A stretch of 64,000 bases of DNA. Origin: Polynucleobacter necessarius. GTDB lineage: Bacteria > Pseudomonadota > Gammaproteobacteria > Burkholderiales > Burkholderiaceae. The notes under the pieces were generated by a model. The model saw nothing but the letters and a program-made list of their open reading frames with translations, ran no database searches and had not been told where the DNA came from. Location: the NCBI RefSeq assembly GCF_900096755.1, contig NZ_LT615227.1, positions 1,455,822-1,519,821 on the forward strand. The letters run 5' to 3'. Shown one piece after another: positions 39,930 through 50,600 of the stretch; the stretch's first letter is position 1; each line of letters begins with the position of its first letter. The translations under genes and the position numbers were made by a program.

Positions 39930-40559
39930 ATGCACCAAAACCATTTTCAGACTGAAAATCTAGAACCAAAGGGCTTAGGTCTGGTTCCAATGGTGATTGA
40001 GACCTCAGGTAGAGGGGAGCGTGCTTATGACATCTATTCCCGTCTTCTTAGGGAGCGGGTTGTTTTCTTGGTCGGCGAAGTGAATGATCAAACTGCCAAC
40101 CTCGTGATCGCCCAATTACTCTTTTTAGAGAGTGAGAACCCAGACAAAGAGATTTCTTTGTATATCAATTCACCTGGCGGTTCTGTATCAGCAGGTTTGG
40201 CAATCTACGACACAATGCAGTTTATTAAGCCGCATGTAAGCACCTTGTGCATGGGTATGGCTGCAAGTATGGGCGCATTCTTGTTGTGCGCTGGCGAGAA
40301 GGGTAAGCGCTATGCTTTGCCAAACTCACGCGTCATGATTCACCAACCATTAGGCGGTGCACGTGGCCAAGCTTCTGATATTGAAATTCAAGCACGTGAA
40401 ATTTTGTATTTGCGTGAGCGTCTCAATAAGATTCTGTCTGATCGCACTGGTCAGTCTATTGAAACTATTGCAAAAGATACTGATCGCGATAACTTCATGT
40501 CTGCTGAGCAAGCGCGTGAATATGGCTTGATTGATAAGGTTATCGAGAGGCGCCCTTAA
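39930..40559 (+). CDS. clpP: ATP-dependent Clp protease proteolytic subunit ClpP
   Basis: The tetradecameric serine protease chamber, 209 residues. Catalytic Ser113 is in [13 protein letters not shown] and His138 in [14 protein letters not shown]; the Asp region is [20 protein letters not shown] short N-terminal propeptide-like stretch (about 14 residues) precedes [20 protein letters not shown]. The ribosome site AAGGGG lies before the ATG. clpX follows 29 bp downstream. Confidence 0.96.
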   Translation: MHQNHFQTENLEPKGLGLVPMVIETSGRGERAYDIYSRLLRERVVFLVGEVNDQTANLVIAQLLFLESENPDKEISLYINSPGGSVSAGLAIYDTMQFIKPHVSTLCMGMAASMGAFLLCAGEKGKRYALPNSRVMIHQPLGGARGQASDIEIQAREILYLRERLNKILSDRTGQSIETIAKDTDRDNFMSAEQAREYGLIDKVIERRP

Positions 40560-40588
40560 TTTCTATTTAGATATCTACTGAGTTTATT

Positions 40589-41950
40589 TTGAGCGATACA
40601 AACGCCACAAATTCAACTGAAAAAGTTCTGTATTGCTCATTTTGCGGTAAGAGCCAGCACGAAGTGAAAAAACTTATTGCCGGCCCCTCCGTATTTATAT
40701 GTGACGAGTGCATCGATCTTTGTACTGACATCATTCAAGAAGAAATTGCTAAGCTTCCAAGAGAAGAGGGCAATAATTCGCTGCCAACACCACATCAAAT
40801 TCGCGAGAATTTAGATCAGTATGTAATTGGCCAGGACCATGCAAAGAAGACATTGGCGGTTGCTGTATATAACCACTACAAACGTCTGCAATACCTCCCT
40901 AAGCCTAAAAAAGAAAAATTAGATAAAGATGGTAAGCCGCTAGAGGGCGCAGACAAGAAAGAATCTAAGCAGCCAGCCAAGGCCATGGTTGACGGCGTCG
41001 AATTGGCTAAGAGCAATATCTTATTGATCGGACCTACTGGTTCAGGAAAAACGTTGCTTGCGCAAACTTTGGCGCGCATGCTCGATGTGCCATTCGTGAT
41101 GGCTGACGCAACCACATTAACTGAAGCTGGTTATGTTGGTGAGGACGTTGAAAATATCATTCAAAAACTTTTGCAGGCTTGTGATTACAACGTTGAAAAA
41201 GCACAGCGTGGCATTGTTTACATTGATGAGATTGATAAGATTTCACGTAAATCTGATAACCCATCCATTACTCGCGATGTATCTGGCGAGGGCGTTCAGC
41301 AAGCTTTGCTGAAATTGGTAGAGGGCACAATGGCCTCCGTGCCACCACAGGGCGGTCGTAAGCATCCCAATCAAGACTTCTTGCAAGTTGACACTACCAA
41401 TATCTTGTTTATTTGCGGCGGCGCCTTTGATGGCTTAGAAAAAGTAATCCAACAGCGCACGGCTAAAACAGGCATTGGATTTAATGCTACGGTTCCAGGC
41501 AAAGATGATCGCGGTGTTAGTGACTTATTAATCGAAGTAGAGCCAGAAGATTTAATTAAATTTGGCTTGATTCCAGAGTTGATTGGTCGACTACCAGTAG
41601 TGGCGACCTTGGCTCAGCTTGATGAAGAAGCATTGATTCAGATTCTGACTGAACCTAAGAATGCATTGGTTAAGCAATACCAAGCGCTCCTAACCATGGA
41701 AGGCTCTGAGCTCGAAGTGCGCCGTGAGGCTTTGTCAGCCATTGCTAAAAAGGCTATCGCTCGCAAAACTGGTGCTCGCGGCCTCAGGTCAATTTTGGAA
41801 GGCTCTTTGATGGACGTCATGTACGACCTCCCTTCATTGAAGAACGTTCAAAAGGTTGTTATCGACGAAAGCAGCATTGCTGAGGGTGGAAAACCACTTC
41901 TGGTCTATAAGCAAGATGCTGAACAGGCGGATTTAAGCAAAAAAGCCTAA
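40589..41950 (+). CDS. clpX: ATP-dependent Clp protease ATP-binding subunit ClpX
   Basis: An AAA+ unfoldase of 453 residues that feeds ClpP. The N-terminal C4 zinc finger is [12 protein letters not shown] and [10 protein letters not shown]; Walker A is [15 protein letters not shown], Walker B is [13 protein letters not shown], and the ClpP-contacting IGF-type loop reads TGIGFNA. Sensor 2 is [11 protein letters not shown] charged insertion ([19 protein letters not shown]) of about 25 residues sits before Walker A. TTG is the start codon since no ATG fits [11 protein letters not shown]. It is followed by an intrinsic terminator. Confidence 0.96.
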   Translation: MSDTNATNSTEKVLYCSFCGKSQHEVKKLIAGPSVFICDECIDLCTDIIQEEIAKLPREEGNNSLPTPHQIRENLDQYVIGQDHAKKTLAVAVYNHYKRLQYLPKPKKEKLDKDGKPLEGADKKESKQPAKAMVDGVELAKSNILLIGPTGSGKTLLAQTLARMLDVPFVMADATTLTEAGYVGEDVENIIQKLLQACDYNVEKAQRGIVYIDEIDKISRKSDNPSITRDVSGEGVQQALLKLVEGTMASVPPQGGRKHPNQDFLQVDTTNILFICGGAFDGLEKVIQQRTAKTGIGFNATVPGKDDRGVSDLLIEVEPEDLIKFGLIPELIGRLPVVATLAQLDEEALIQILTEPKNALVKQYQALLTMEGSELEVRREALSAIAKKAIARKTGARGLRSILEGSLMDVMYDLPSLKNVQKVVIDESSIAEGGKPLLVYKQDAEQADLSKKA

Positions 41951-41974
41951 ATTCTTAGGGTTTTTGCTATTTTT

Positions 41975-41997
41975 GGGGCATTTTTGCCCCTTTTTTG
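41975..41997 (+). terminator. Terminator after clpX
   Basis: GGGGCA (41975-41980) pairs with TGCCCC (41985-41990) across a TTTT loop, followed by TTTTTTG. It separates clpX from lon. Confidence 0.85.
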
Positions 41998-42008
41998 TCT
42001 TTTTACCC

Positions 42009-42036
42009 CTTGTTTTTCTCTAAAGCCTACCCATAT
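42009..42036 (+). promoter_or_regulatory. lon: Candidate sigma-32 (heat-shock) promoter of lon
   Basis: CTTGTTT (42009-42015), a 13-bp spacer and ACCCATAT (42029-42036) match the RpoH pattern CTTGAAA-N11-15-CCCCATNT closely. Transcription would begin near 42043, giving a leader of about 50 nt before the lon ATG. It lies just after the clpX terminator. Confidence 0.6.
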
Positions 42037-42094
42037 AGTAGTTCAGCTACTTTTTGAGACTTTTGAGGATTGATTACTTTGGAGGAATTGCCCT

Positions 42095-44527
42095 ATGCCT
42101 GGCCACTTATTACTACCCTCTGAACCGATTCAACTACCTTTGCTCCCTCTAAGGGATGTAGTTGTGTTCCCTCATATGGTGATCCCTTTGTTTGTGGGTC
42201 GCCCAAAATCCATTAAAGCGCTCGAAGCTGCCATGGAAACGGGTAAAAACGTCCTATTGGTTGCGCAAAAAACGGCCGCCAAGGATGAGCCAGGAATTGA
42301 AGATCTCTATGAGGTCGGCTGTATTGCCAATATTTTGCAAATGCTAAAGTTGCCTGATGGCACTGTCAAAGTATTGGTTGAGGGCGTACAACGCGCTGAA
42401 GTGAGTCAGATTGAAGATAGCTTGGGTTACTTCAATTGTGAGGCTACACCAACAGCGATCAACGCAATTGATGCGCATGAGACTGAGGCATTACGCCGCG
42501 CAATCATGGCCCAGTTTGATCAATACGTAAAACTCAATAAAAAAGTTCCGCAAGAGATTCTGTCTTCACTTGGAGGCATCGATGACCCAAGTCGCTTAGC
42601 AGATACGATTTGTGCTCACTTGCCAGTCAAACTAGAGCAAAAGCAACGCTTGCTTGAAATGACTGATGTAGTTCAGCGTCTAGAAAGCTTATTGGCTGAT
42701 TTGGAAAGCGAAATCGATATCTTGCAAGTTGAGAAGCGTATTCGTGGGCGTGTGAAGCGCCAGATGGAGAAGAGTCAGCGTGAGTATTACCTCAACGAAC
42801 AAGTTAAAGCCATCCAAAAAGAATTAGGTGAGGGCGAAGAGGGCGCTGATCTTGAGGAGCTTGAGAAGCGCATTAAGGGCGCTCGTATGCCAAAAGAGGC
42901 GTTCAAAAAAGCAGAATCCGAATTAAAGAAACTAAAACTCATGTCACCGATGTCTGCAGAGGCAACCGTGATTCGCAACTTTATTGATACCTTAGTTAAT
43001 CTTCCTTGGAAGAAAAAAACCAAGATCAATAATGATTTAACTAACGCCGAAAAAGTATTGGATGAAGATCATTACGGCTTAGATAAGGTTAAAGAACGCA
43101 TCTTGGAGTATCTCGCGGTTCAGCAGCGCGTTGATCGTGTGAAAGCCCCGATTCTTTGCTTGGTTGGCCCTCCTGGGGTTGGTAAAACTTCGCTAGGGCA
43201 ATCCATTGCGCGCGCCACCAATAGAAAATTTGTGCGCATGGCCTTAGGCGGCGTTCGCGATGAATCTGAAATTCGTGGCCATCGTCGTACATACATTGGT
43301 TCGATGCCTGGCAAGATTTTGACCAGCCTTACCAAGGTAGGTGTACGCAATCCTTTATTCCTCTTGGATGAAGTGGACAAGATGGGCATGGATTTCCGTG
43401 GTGATCCAGCAAGTGCTTTATTGGAGGTGTTGGATCCAGAGCAAAACCACACATTCCAAGATCATTACGTTGAGGTAGATTTCAATCTTTCCGATGTGAT
43501 GTTTGTTGCAACATCAAACTCATTGAATATTCCCGGCCCATTGTTAGATCGCTTGGAAATTATTCGTTTAGCAGGCTATACCGAGGATGAAAAGACTAGC
43601 ATTGCTGTCAATTACTTGCTTCCTAAGCAAATCAAAAATAATGGTTTGAAGAAGGATGAGTTGAAGATTGAAGAGAGTGCTGTTCGCAATATGATTCGTT
43701 ATTACACCCGCGAAGCTGGTGTGCGTTCTTTGGAAAGGGAAATCAGCAAGATTTGCCGTAAAGTAGTCAAGTTGCTGCTCTTGAAGAAAGAAGCTGCGCC
43801 AGTTGTGGTGAATGCCGATAACCTTGAGAAATTCCTTTCTGTTCGGATGTATGGCTTTGGTCTGGCAGGTAAAGAGAATCAGGTTGGTCAAGTTACTGGC
43901 CTAGCGTGGACAGAAGTTGGCGGCGATTTATTGACAATTGAAGCCGCTGTTATGCCTGGTAAAGGCGTAATCACTCGTACTGGTTCGATTGGCGACGTAA
44001 TGAAAGAGTCTGTTGAGGCTGCTCGCACTGTAGTTCGCTCTCGAGCTCGCCGCCTTGGTATTGCCGACGAAGCTTTTGAGAAGAAAGATATTCATATTCA
44101 CTTCCCAGATGGTGCGACTCCCAAGGATGGCCCTTCAGCAGGTATTGCGATTACTACTGCCTTGGTATCGGTTTTCACGGGTATTCCAATTCGATCCGAT
44201 GTGGCCATGACCGGTGAAATTACTTTGCGTGGAGAAGTGCTTCCGATTGGCGGGTTAAAAGAGAAGCTTTTGGCTGCTCACCGCGGCGGGATTAAATTGG
44301 CCTTAATTCCAGAGGAAAACATTAAGGATCTGATTGATATTCCGGATAACGTGAAGAATGCAATCGAAATCATTCCAGTTCGCTGGATTGATAAGGTCCT
44401 TGAGCTGGCGTTAGAACGCATGCCTGAGGCCTTACCGGAGCCGACCCCAGAAGAGCTCGCCAAAAAGGCGGCAGAGGCCAGCAAGGCTAACGAGAAGCTA
44501 TCGTCCGGAGAGGTTCTGAAGCACTAA
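42095..44527 (+). CDS. lon: ATP-dependent protease Lon
   Basis: A hexameric AAA+ serine protease, 810 residues. It has the N-terminal LON substrate domain ([20 protein letters not shown]), a coiled-coil region, the AAA+ module with Walker [16 protein letters not shown] and [10 protein letters not shown], and the protease domain with the Ser681-Lys722 dyad ([29 protein letters not shown]). Numbering is almost the same as in E. coli (Ser679, Lys722). It stands alone behind a likely heat-shock promoter. tRNA-Val follows 116 bp later. Confidence 0.97.
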   Translation: MPGHLLLPSEPIQLPLLPLRDVVVFPHMVIPLFVGRPKSIKALEAAMETGKNVLLVAQKTAAKDEPGIEDLYEVGCIANILQMLKLPDGTVKVLVEGVQRAEVSQIEDSLGYFNCEATPTAINAIDAHETEALRRAIMAQFDQYVKLNKKVPQEILSSLGGIDDPSRLADTICAHLPVKLEQKQRLLEMTDVVQRLESLLADLESEIDILQVEKRIRGRVKRQMEKSQREYYLNEQVKAIQKELGEGEEGADLEELEKRIKGARMPKEAFKKAESELKKLKLMSPMSAEATVIRNFIDTLVNLPWKKKTKINNDLTNAEKVLDEDHYGLDKVKERILEYLAVQQRVDRVKAPILCLVGPPGVGKTSLGQSIARATNRKFVRMALGGVRDESEIRGHRRTYIGSMPGKILTSLTKVGVRNPLFLLDEVDKMGMDFRGDPASALLEVLDPEQNHTFQDHYVEVDFNLSDVMFVATSNSLNIPGPLLDRLEIIRLAGYTEDEKTSIAVNYLLPKQIKNNGLKKDELKIEESAVRNMIRYYTREAGVRSLEREISKICRKVVKLLLLKKEAAPVVVNADNLEKFLSVRMYGFGLAGKENQVGQVTGLAWTEVGGDLLTIEAAVMPGKGVITRTGSIGDVMKESVEAARTVVRSRARRLGIADEAFEKKDIHIHFPDGATPKDGPSAGIAITTALVSVFTGIPIRSDVAMTGEITLRGEVLPIGGLKEKLLAAHRGGIKLALIPEENIKDLIDIPDNVKNAIEIIPVRWIDKVLELALERMPEALPEPTPEELAKKAAEASKANEKLSSGEVLKH

Positions 44528-44620
44528 GAAGTACGGCTTGTGGGCATATTTCCAGTCTTTTCTGCTCGAAATTTACGGGTAAATCTGGCGGTTTCTATGC
44601 TTACTAGCCGCGCTTAGGTT

Positions 44621-44626
44621 ACAATC
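44621..44626 (+). promoter_or_regulatory. Candidate -10 element for tRNA-Val
   Basis: TACAAT lies 18 bp before the mature tRNA 5' end. No clear -35 hexamer was found at the expected distance. Confidence 0.35.
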
Positions 44627-44643
44627 TCAGCTGTAATATTTTG

Positions 44644-44719
44644 GGGCGCTTAGCTCAGTTGGTAGAGCGTCTGCCTTACACGCAGAATGTCGGGAGTTCG
44701 AGCCTCTCAGCGCCCACCA
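44644..44719 (+). tRNA. tRNA-Val (anticodon UAC)
   Basis: A 76-nt cloverleaf. The acceptor stem GGGCGCT pairs with AGCGCCC and ACCA is encoded. The anticodon loop CTTACAC gives UAC. The D-arm AGCTCAGTTGGTAGAGC is regular, and the T-arm has one G-U pair. It is a single tRNA between lon and the PpiD-like gene. Confidence 0.95.
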
Positions 44720-44830
44720 AAACATTACTTTTCTACGCCTCAGTTCTGGCATTCCACACCCCTCAATTCTGATAGCCTAGTAAAATCATTCGATTGATAT
44801 TTATTACTAGCATTACTAGCGACCCCATTC

Positions 44831-46273
44831 ATGTTTGATACCGTCCGTAAGCACCAAAAGATTCTTCAGCTCGTTTTAATGCTGTTTATTGTTCCTTCAT
44901 TTGTGATGTTCGGTATTTCAAGTTATTCCGGCTTTATGGATAAGGAAACTGACCTTGTTAAAGTGAAGGGCAAGCCCATTACTTCGCAGGAAGTCGATAA
45001 CGCAGCAAAGCGTCAAGCTGAACGTGTTGGCGGAAATGTGCAGATTGCTCAAAGTCTTCCGTTTAGACAGGCAATTTTGAATGAGCTTTTACAGCAACGC
45101 ATTTTAGGTTTTGCCGTAATCAATTTGCGTTTGCAAGTTGGCAAAGAGGCTTTAATCAAAAGTCTACAAAATATTCCACAGATTCGTGCTTTGTACAGAC
45201 AGGATGGTAGCTTTGACGATGTTCGTTTCAAACAGTTATTGGCAAATAACGGTTTAAACGAAGAGCAGTTTTATGCTAGCCAAGCGTCGTTTGACCTAAA
45301 GATTAGTCAATTAGTAAATTCAGTGGCTCGTACTGAGCTTGCAAGCCCCAAGCTTTCTGAAATTGTGTCAACCTTATACGAAACTGAGCGCCAAGTTCAG
45401 GCTTTGAAATTTGATGCCAAAGATTACTTGTCTAAGGTAAACCCATCCCAAGAAGAGATGCAGGCTTTTTATAGTGCTAATTCAAAGCTGTTTGAGAGTC
45501 CCGAGTATGTTGATGTCGAATACATCGTACTGAAGGCTGACCCCAAGTCGGATGCCAAGGTCTTTAGTGAAAAAGCTGATCTGTTCGCAAATATGACTTA
45601 CGATCAGTCTGATAGCCTTAAGCCTGCGGCGGATAAATTAAAGCTGAGAATTCAGACACAAAAAGGTCTCACAAGATCTGGCCCTGTCGGCGTTTCAAGG
45701 GATCATCCACTCGCCAATCCAAAGGTGGTTCAAGCCCTTTTTGGTGATGAGGCTGTTAAAAATAAACGTAATATTGAAGCCGTTCAAGTCGCACCTGGAG
45801 TATTTGTTTCCGCACGCGTAGTCATTTTCCATCCAGCACAAACCCTTCCTTTTAAAGATGTGGCTGGTGAGGTGAAACGTCAAGTGAGTCAGCGTGCGGC
45901 TGAAAAGCTTGCAATCAATGCAGCTGCTGATCGTTTTTCATCCCTAGAAAAAGATCCCAAAAATGCAGCTGGCTTTGCTGCACCAGTTTGGGTATCGCGC
46001 AACAAGCCCGCTAATTTAGTTGGTTCCGCAATCGATGATGTCATGGCTACAAACCCGAATAAGTTACCAGCGATAGTATCTGTAAAAGAGCCGGGAGCTG
46101 GTGTAACCTTGTATCGCGTAGACCAAGTGCGTCAACCGTCAGGCGGTGATGCCAAGGTGCATAAAGCTCAAGCTCAGCAAATCCAGGCTTTGGTGGCTCA
46201 GTCAGAATTCGCAGGCTTTATGGCCTATTGGCGCGACGCGGCTAACGTAAAAACCATCAACCCTCTTAAATAA
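44831..46273 (+). CDS. PpiD-like membrane-anchored SurA-N protein lacking the parvulin domain
   Basis: PpiD is a periplasmic folding factor held by one N-terminal membrane helix. This product has that anchor (QLVLMLFIVPSFVMFGISSY), the SurA N-terminal chaperone domain, and the usual C-terminal region (YDQSDSLKPAADKLKLRIQT onward). It is only 480 residues, against about 620-640 for PpiD. After VDVEYIVLKADPKSDAK it jumps directly to VFSEKADLFANMTYD; the roughly 150-residue rotamase module expected there is absent without any frame break. It may keep chaperone activity but not prolyl isomerase activity. Position after lon is the normal ppiD slot in proteobacteria. Confidence 0.8.
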   Translation: MFDTVRKHQKILQLVLMLFIVPSFVMFGISSYSGFMDKETDLVKVKGKPITSQEVDNAAKRQAERVGGNVQIAQSLPFRQAILNELLQQRILGFAVINLRLQVGKEALIKSLQNIPQIRALYRQDGSFDDVRFKQLLANNGLNEEQFYASQASFDLKISQLVNSVARTELASPKLSEIVSTLYETERQVQALKFDAKDYLSKVNPSQEEMQAFYSANSKLFESPEYVDVEYIVLKADPKSDAKVFSEKADLFANMTYDQSDSLKPAADKLKLRIQTQKGLTRSGPVGVSRDHPLANPKVVQALFGDEAVKNKRNIEAVQVAPGVFVSARVVIFHPAQTLPFKDVAGEVKRQVSQRAAEKLAINAAADRFSSLEKDPKNAAGFAAPVWVSRNKPANLVGSAIDDVMATNPNKLPAIVSVKEPGAGVTLYRVDQVRQPSGGDAKVHKAQAQQIQALVAQSEFAGFMAYWRDAANVKTINPLK

Positions 46274-46298
46274 AATACATCTAGCTCAGGTAGCTAGG

Positions 46299-46958
46299 CT
46301 AGTTTCCTAAAAGCATTGATTGATATGGGGCCATAGCACCCCATACGTTTTTGTAGAGCCGGGGCTGAGCCTGTTCGTTTGGGTGAATGTTATCTGCCTG
46401 GAATAGATCTCTATTACTTACTACGCCACTCATAAAGAAGGGGAGTAGATTAATATTTTCACTGCTGGCAAGCTTGGGATATAAATCTTTAAATTGTTTG
46501 GTGTAGTCCTGGCCATAATTTAGGGGAATTTGCATTCCAAAGAGCAATACTCTAGCCCCTGATTTTTTACTAAGAACAATCATGGCGCGAAGATTTTTTT
46601 CTGTTTCACCAATTGAGAGCCCACGAAGCGCATCGTTTACGCCGAGCTCTAAAAATACGATTTTGGGCTTCTTTTGTGCAAGTAAGGCAGGTAACCTATT
46701 TAATCCGCCCGCGGTAGTTTCACCGCTAATGCTGGCATTGCTCACTGTCCACGAGGAACCCTGCTTTATTAGTTGATCCTGAAGTAGGCGAACCCATCCT
46801 GCTCCCCGCTGAATGCCGTACTCGGCAGAAAGGCTATCACCCAGAACCAAAATCGTTGGGTTGGACTGGGCAACGGTGACAACCGGAATTAACAGGCAAA
46901 ATAGGCCTATCAATAGATTTTTTCTACTCACTAAGGTTAGCCAATTACTTTGATTCAT
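46299..46958 (-). CDS. tesA: TesA-like GDSL/SGNH arylesterase (acyl-CoA thioesterase I family)
   Basis: A 219-residue periplasmic SGNH hydrolase. A signal peptide (hydrophobic core LLIGLFCLLIPVVTVA) is followed by block I ILVLGDSLSAEYGI (nucleophile Ser), block III ELGVNDALRGL and block V DNIHPNEQAQ (Asp/His). The family hydrolyses acyl thioesters, aryl esters and lysophospholipids. Its start codon is only 2 bp from the divergent start of the ybbA remnant, the conserved tesA-ybbA arrangement. It appears intact although its neighbour is broken. Confidence 0.92.
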   Translation of the reverse strand: MNQSNWLTLVSRKNLLIGLFCLLIPVVTVAQSNPTILVLGDSLSAEYGIQRGAGWVRLLQDQLIKQGSSWTVSNASISGETTAGGLNRLPALLAQKKPKIVFLELGVNDALRGLSIGETEKNLRAMIVLSKKSGARVLLFGMQIPLNYGQDYTKQFKDLYPKLASSENINLLPFFMSGVVSNRDLFQADNIHPNEQAQPRLYKNVWGAMAPYQSMLLGN

Positions 46959-46960
46959 TT

Positions 46961-47649
46961 ATGAGCATTTCAACAAAGGTTCTAAGCGCAAATCATCTGG
47001 TTAAGGATTGTAGTGTCCAGTGATGGCTCTTTATCTATTTTGCACGACATTTGCTTTGATATATTTTCAGGGGAAAGTATTGTCATTACAGGAGCATCAT
47101 CGGGCTCGGGTAAAAGCACTTTATTAGGGCTTTTGGCTGGACTTGATTTACCAAGCGCGGGGCATGTTAATTTAATGGGGCAGAACCTTAGCCAGCTTAA
47201 TGAAGACGGTAGGGCTAGATTGCGCGGTTTACATGTTGGGTTTGTATTTCAGTCCTTTCAACTCTTACCTCATTTAACGGCCTTAGAAAATGTCATGCTT
47301 CCAGCCGAGCTAAATGGCCTCGTAAATGCGAAAGAGCAGGCATTGAATTGGTTTGAAAAGGTCGGCCTCAATGAGCGTGCAAAACACTTTCCTAGAACGC
47401 TTTCTGGGGGGCGAGCAGCAACGAGTTGCCCTAGCCAGAGCATTTATTACTCAACCAGAGATCTTATTTGCCGATGAGCCTACGGGGAGTCTGGACGAAG
47501 CCAGCGGAAATAGGGTGATTGAGCTGCTTTTTGAGCTAAATTGAGCTAATAATTCAACCCTTATTTTGGTGACCCATGATCCAGCCTTGGCCAGCGCCAA
47601 TTACGGCTTCAGGGTGGCCGCTTACTGTAGGCAAAACCTTATAATCTAG
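46961..47649 (+). pseudogene. ybbA: YbbA-like ABC transporter ATP-binding protein with multiple lesions
   Basis: All ABC motifs can be traced: Q-loop VFQSFQLLPHLT, signature [14 protein letters not shown], Walker [15 protein letters not shown]-loop LVTHDPALAS. They need three frames. One extra T sits near 47009 after LVKD, one extra G in the G-run near 47406-47411 inside the signature motif, and a TGA at 47542-47544 stands where an Arg codon is expected (ELN-x-ANNSTLILV). The Walker A loop GASSGSGKST has an extra Ser. The permease partner ybbP, normally next, is absent: purL begins 2 bp after the stop. The gene is dead. Its relatives act with TesA in a lipid-related export system of uncertain role. 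Confidence 0.88.
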
Positions 47650-47651
47650 GG

Positions 47652-50600
47652 ATGTCCTCCTACCACTTTTTACCGGGTGCAGATGCGCTATCCCCATTCC
47701 GTCAACAGCGCCTTTTGGCCTCTTTAGCCTCACAAGGCGTCGATTTAGAGTCTACTGAGGGTCAATACCTTCACTTTGTCTGGTCTGATCAGGAGTTGGA
47801 TGCAAATAGCCTAGAAGTTTTGGCTAGCCTGCTGACGTATGGTCAACCATTCTCATCCATTATTTCTAAAGGTAAATCTTGGTTTGGCAAAGGTTCTGGA
47901 GATGCACAGGGAGCAATCGTTATTCCCCGATTGGGCACAGTTTCCCCTTGGGCAAGCAAAGCAACGGACATTGCTCGTCAGTGCGGCCTAAACGTATTGC
48001 GAATTGAACGCGGAGTTCAGTTTGCTTGGAAGAGCAAAAAACCATTAAATGCCGAACAGATTCAATTAGTGTTGGCAGCGTTGCACGATCGCATGACTGA
48101 GGCGGTGATTGAATCGGTGGAAGATGCAAATGCACTGTATCAATCATTGGATGATCGACCTTTGAAGCGTATCCCAGTCCTCTCAGAAGGTAGGGCGGCT
48201 CTGGATAAGGCAAACCAAGAATTAGGTTTGGCTCTATCTGATGATGAAGTTGCTTATTTGACTGAAAACTTCATCCGCCTAGAGCGCAACCCAAGCGATG
48301 TCGAGCTGATTATGTTTGCGCAGGCAAACAGCGAGCATTGCCGACATAAGATTTTTAATTCAAGCTGGACAATTGATGGGGATGATCAAGAGCGTTCTTT
48401 GTTTGCCATGATTCGTAATACGCATCAGTTGAAACCAGAAGGCACTATCGTTGCTTACTCTGATAACTCTGCGGTGATGGTTGGTTGCGAAGCTGAGACA
48501 TGGGCTCCACAAGGCAATCAACAGCAATATGCAAAAGATACGCGTTTAGTCCACACATTGATGAAGGTGGAAACTCATAACCACCCAACAGCTATTGCTC
48601 CATTCCCTGGAGCCTCTACTGGCGCGGGCGGTGAGATACGTGACGAAGGTGCTACTGGTGTAGGCGGACGTCCTAAAGCTGGCTTAACTGGCTTCTCGGT
48701 CTCCAACCTCAATATTCCTGGTACAGATCTTCCGTGGGAGTCTGAGCAGTATGGCAAGCCTGAGCGTATAGCAACACCATTGCAGATCATGATTGATGGT
48801 CCATTAGGTGGCGCAGCATTCAATAATGAATTTGGCAGACCAATTTTGGGTGGTTACTTCCGGGTATTCGAGCAAACCTTGGATGGCACGCGTCGCGGCT
48901 ATCACAAGCCCATCATGATTGCAGGTGGCATTGGTAGTATCGACTCTATTCATACAGAGAAAAAAGCCATTCAAGCGGGACATTTGCTGATTCAATTGGG
49001 TGGTCCTGGAATGCGTATTGGCATGGGCGGTGCTACTGGTAGCTCTGTCGCAACCGGCACCAATACCGCTGATTTAGATTTTGATTCTGTGCAACGCGGC
49101 AATCCTGAGATGGAGCGGCGTGCACAAGAAGTGATTAATGCCTGCCGTGCTTTAGGTAAAAATAATCCAATTGTTTCTATTCACGACGTGGGTGCTGGTG
49201 GTCTATCCAACGCCTTCCCGGAGCTTGCAGATGGTGCTGGGCTTGGTGCGAAGTTTAAATTGCGCAGCGTTCCACTAGAAGAAAGCGGCATGAGCCCAGC
49301 TGAGATTTGGTGTAATGAATCTCAAGAGCGCTATGTTTTAGCAATTGAAGCAAAAGACTTGGATTTATTTAAGTCATTCTGTGAGCGCGAGCGTTGTCCA
49401 TTTGCCGTTGTGGGTGAAGCCACTGCTGAGCGTCAATTAAAGCTAACGGATTCCAAGCAAAATGCTGGTACAGATGCCGAGCTGCCAATTGATATGCCAA
49501 TGGAAGTTTTGCTAGGCAAGCCTCCGCGCATGCATCGTGATGTTAAGCGTATTTCCCAAGAATTTTCTGAGTTGGAAGTAACCGATGCTGATTTAGCGAA
49601 GTCTATTGCTTGGGTGTTGCAGCAACCTACTGTTGCTAGCAAATCTTTCCTGATCACTATTGGCGATAGAACAGTCGGCGGATTAAATGCTCGCGATCAA
49701 TTTGTTGGTCCTTGGCAAGTTCCAGTAGCTGACTGCGCTGTAACTTTGATGGATTACAAAGGATACCGCGGCGAAGCAATGAGCATGGGTGAGAGAACCC
49801 CGCTGGCAGTTATGGATGCCCCTGCAGCAGCTCGAATGGCAGTTGGTGAGGCTGTTACCAATTTATTGGCCGCTGATATTTCTAGCCTTGAGAGCGTTAA
49901 GCTTTCCGCAAACTGGATGGCAGCATGTGGTGCGCCGGGCGAAGATGCCAAGTTATACGATTCAGTTAAAGCGGTTGGTATGGAGCTGTGTCCTGCGCTG
50001 GGAATCTCCATCCCTGTTGGTAAAGATTCATTATCAATGGCTACAGAATGGCGCGATGGCGATCAAGCCAAGAAGGTTGTCTCACCGGTATCGCTCATTA
50101 TTTCTGCATTTGCTTCTGTGCAAGATGTTCGCAAAACATTGACGCCACTCCTAAGCCTTAAGACCACTAACGGCGCTAGTCTTGAGACTGAATTAATTCT
50201 GATTGACTTAGGTCGCGGTAAGAACCGAATGGCAGGCAGCATTCTTGCTCAGGTGCTTAACCAATCAGGCAAAGATACGCCAAACGTTGACCATCCCGAA
50301 GATTTGAAGGCACTAGCTTCAGCCATCATTGAGCTTAGAAAAGATGGCAAGTTATTGGCTTACCATGATCGTTCTGACGGCGGTCTTTTGGCTACTATTG
50401 CTGAAATGGCATTCGCATCACATTGCGGCATTTCTATCAACGTCGATATGATCGCAGTTGATGTTGGCCAAGAGCCTGATCATGGCGATGCTAAGAATTG
50501 GGCTCAACAAGTATCTGGCCGTAGACATGAGCAAACCCTACGCGCTTTATTTAATGAAGAGCTAGGTGCTGTTATCCAAGTACGTAGAGAAGATCGCGAT

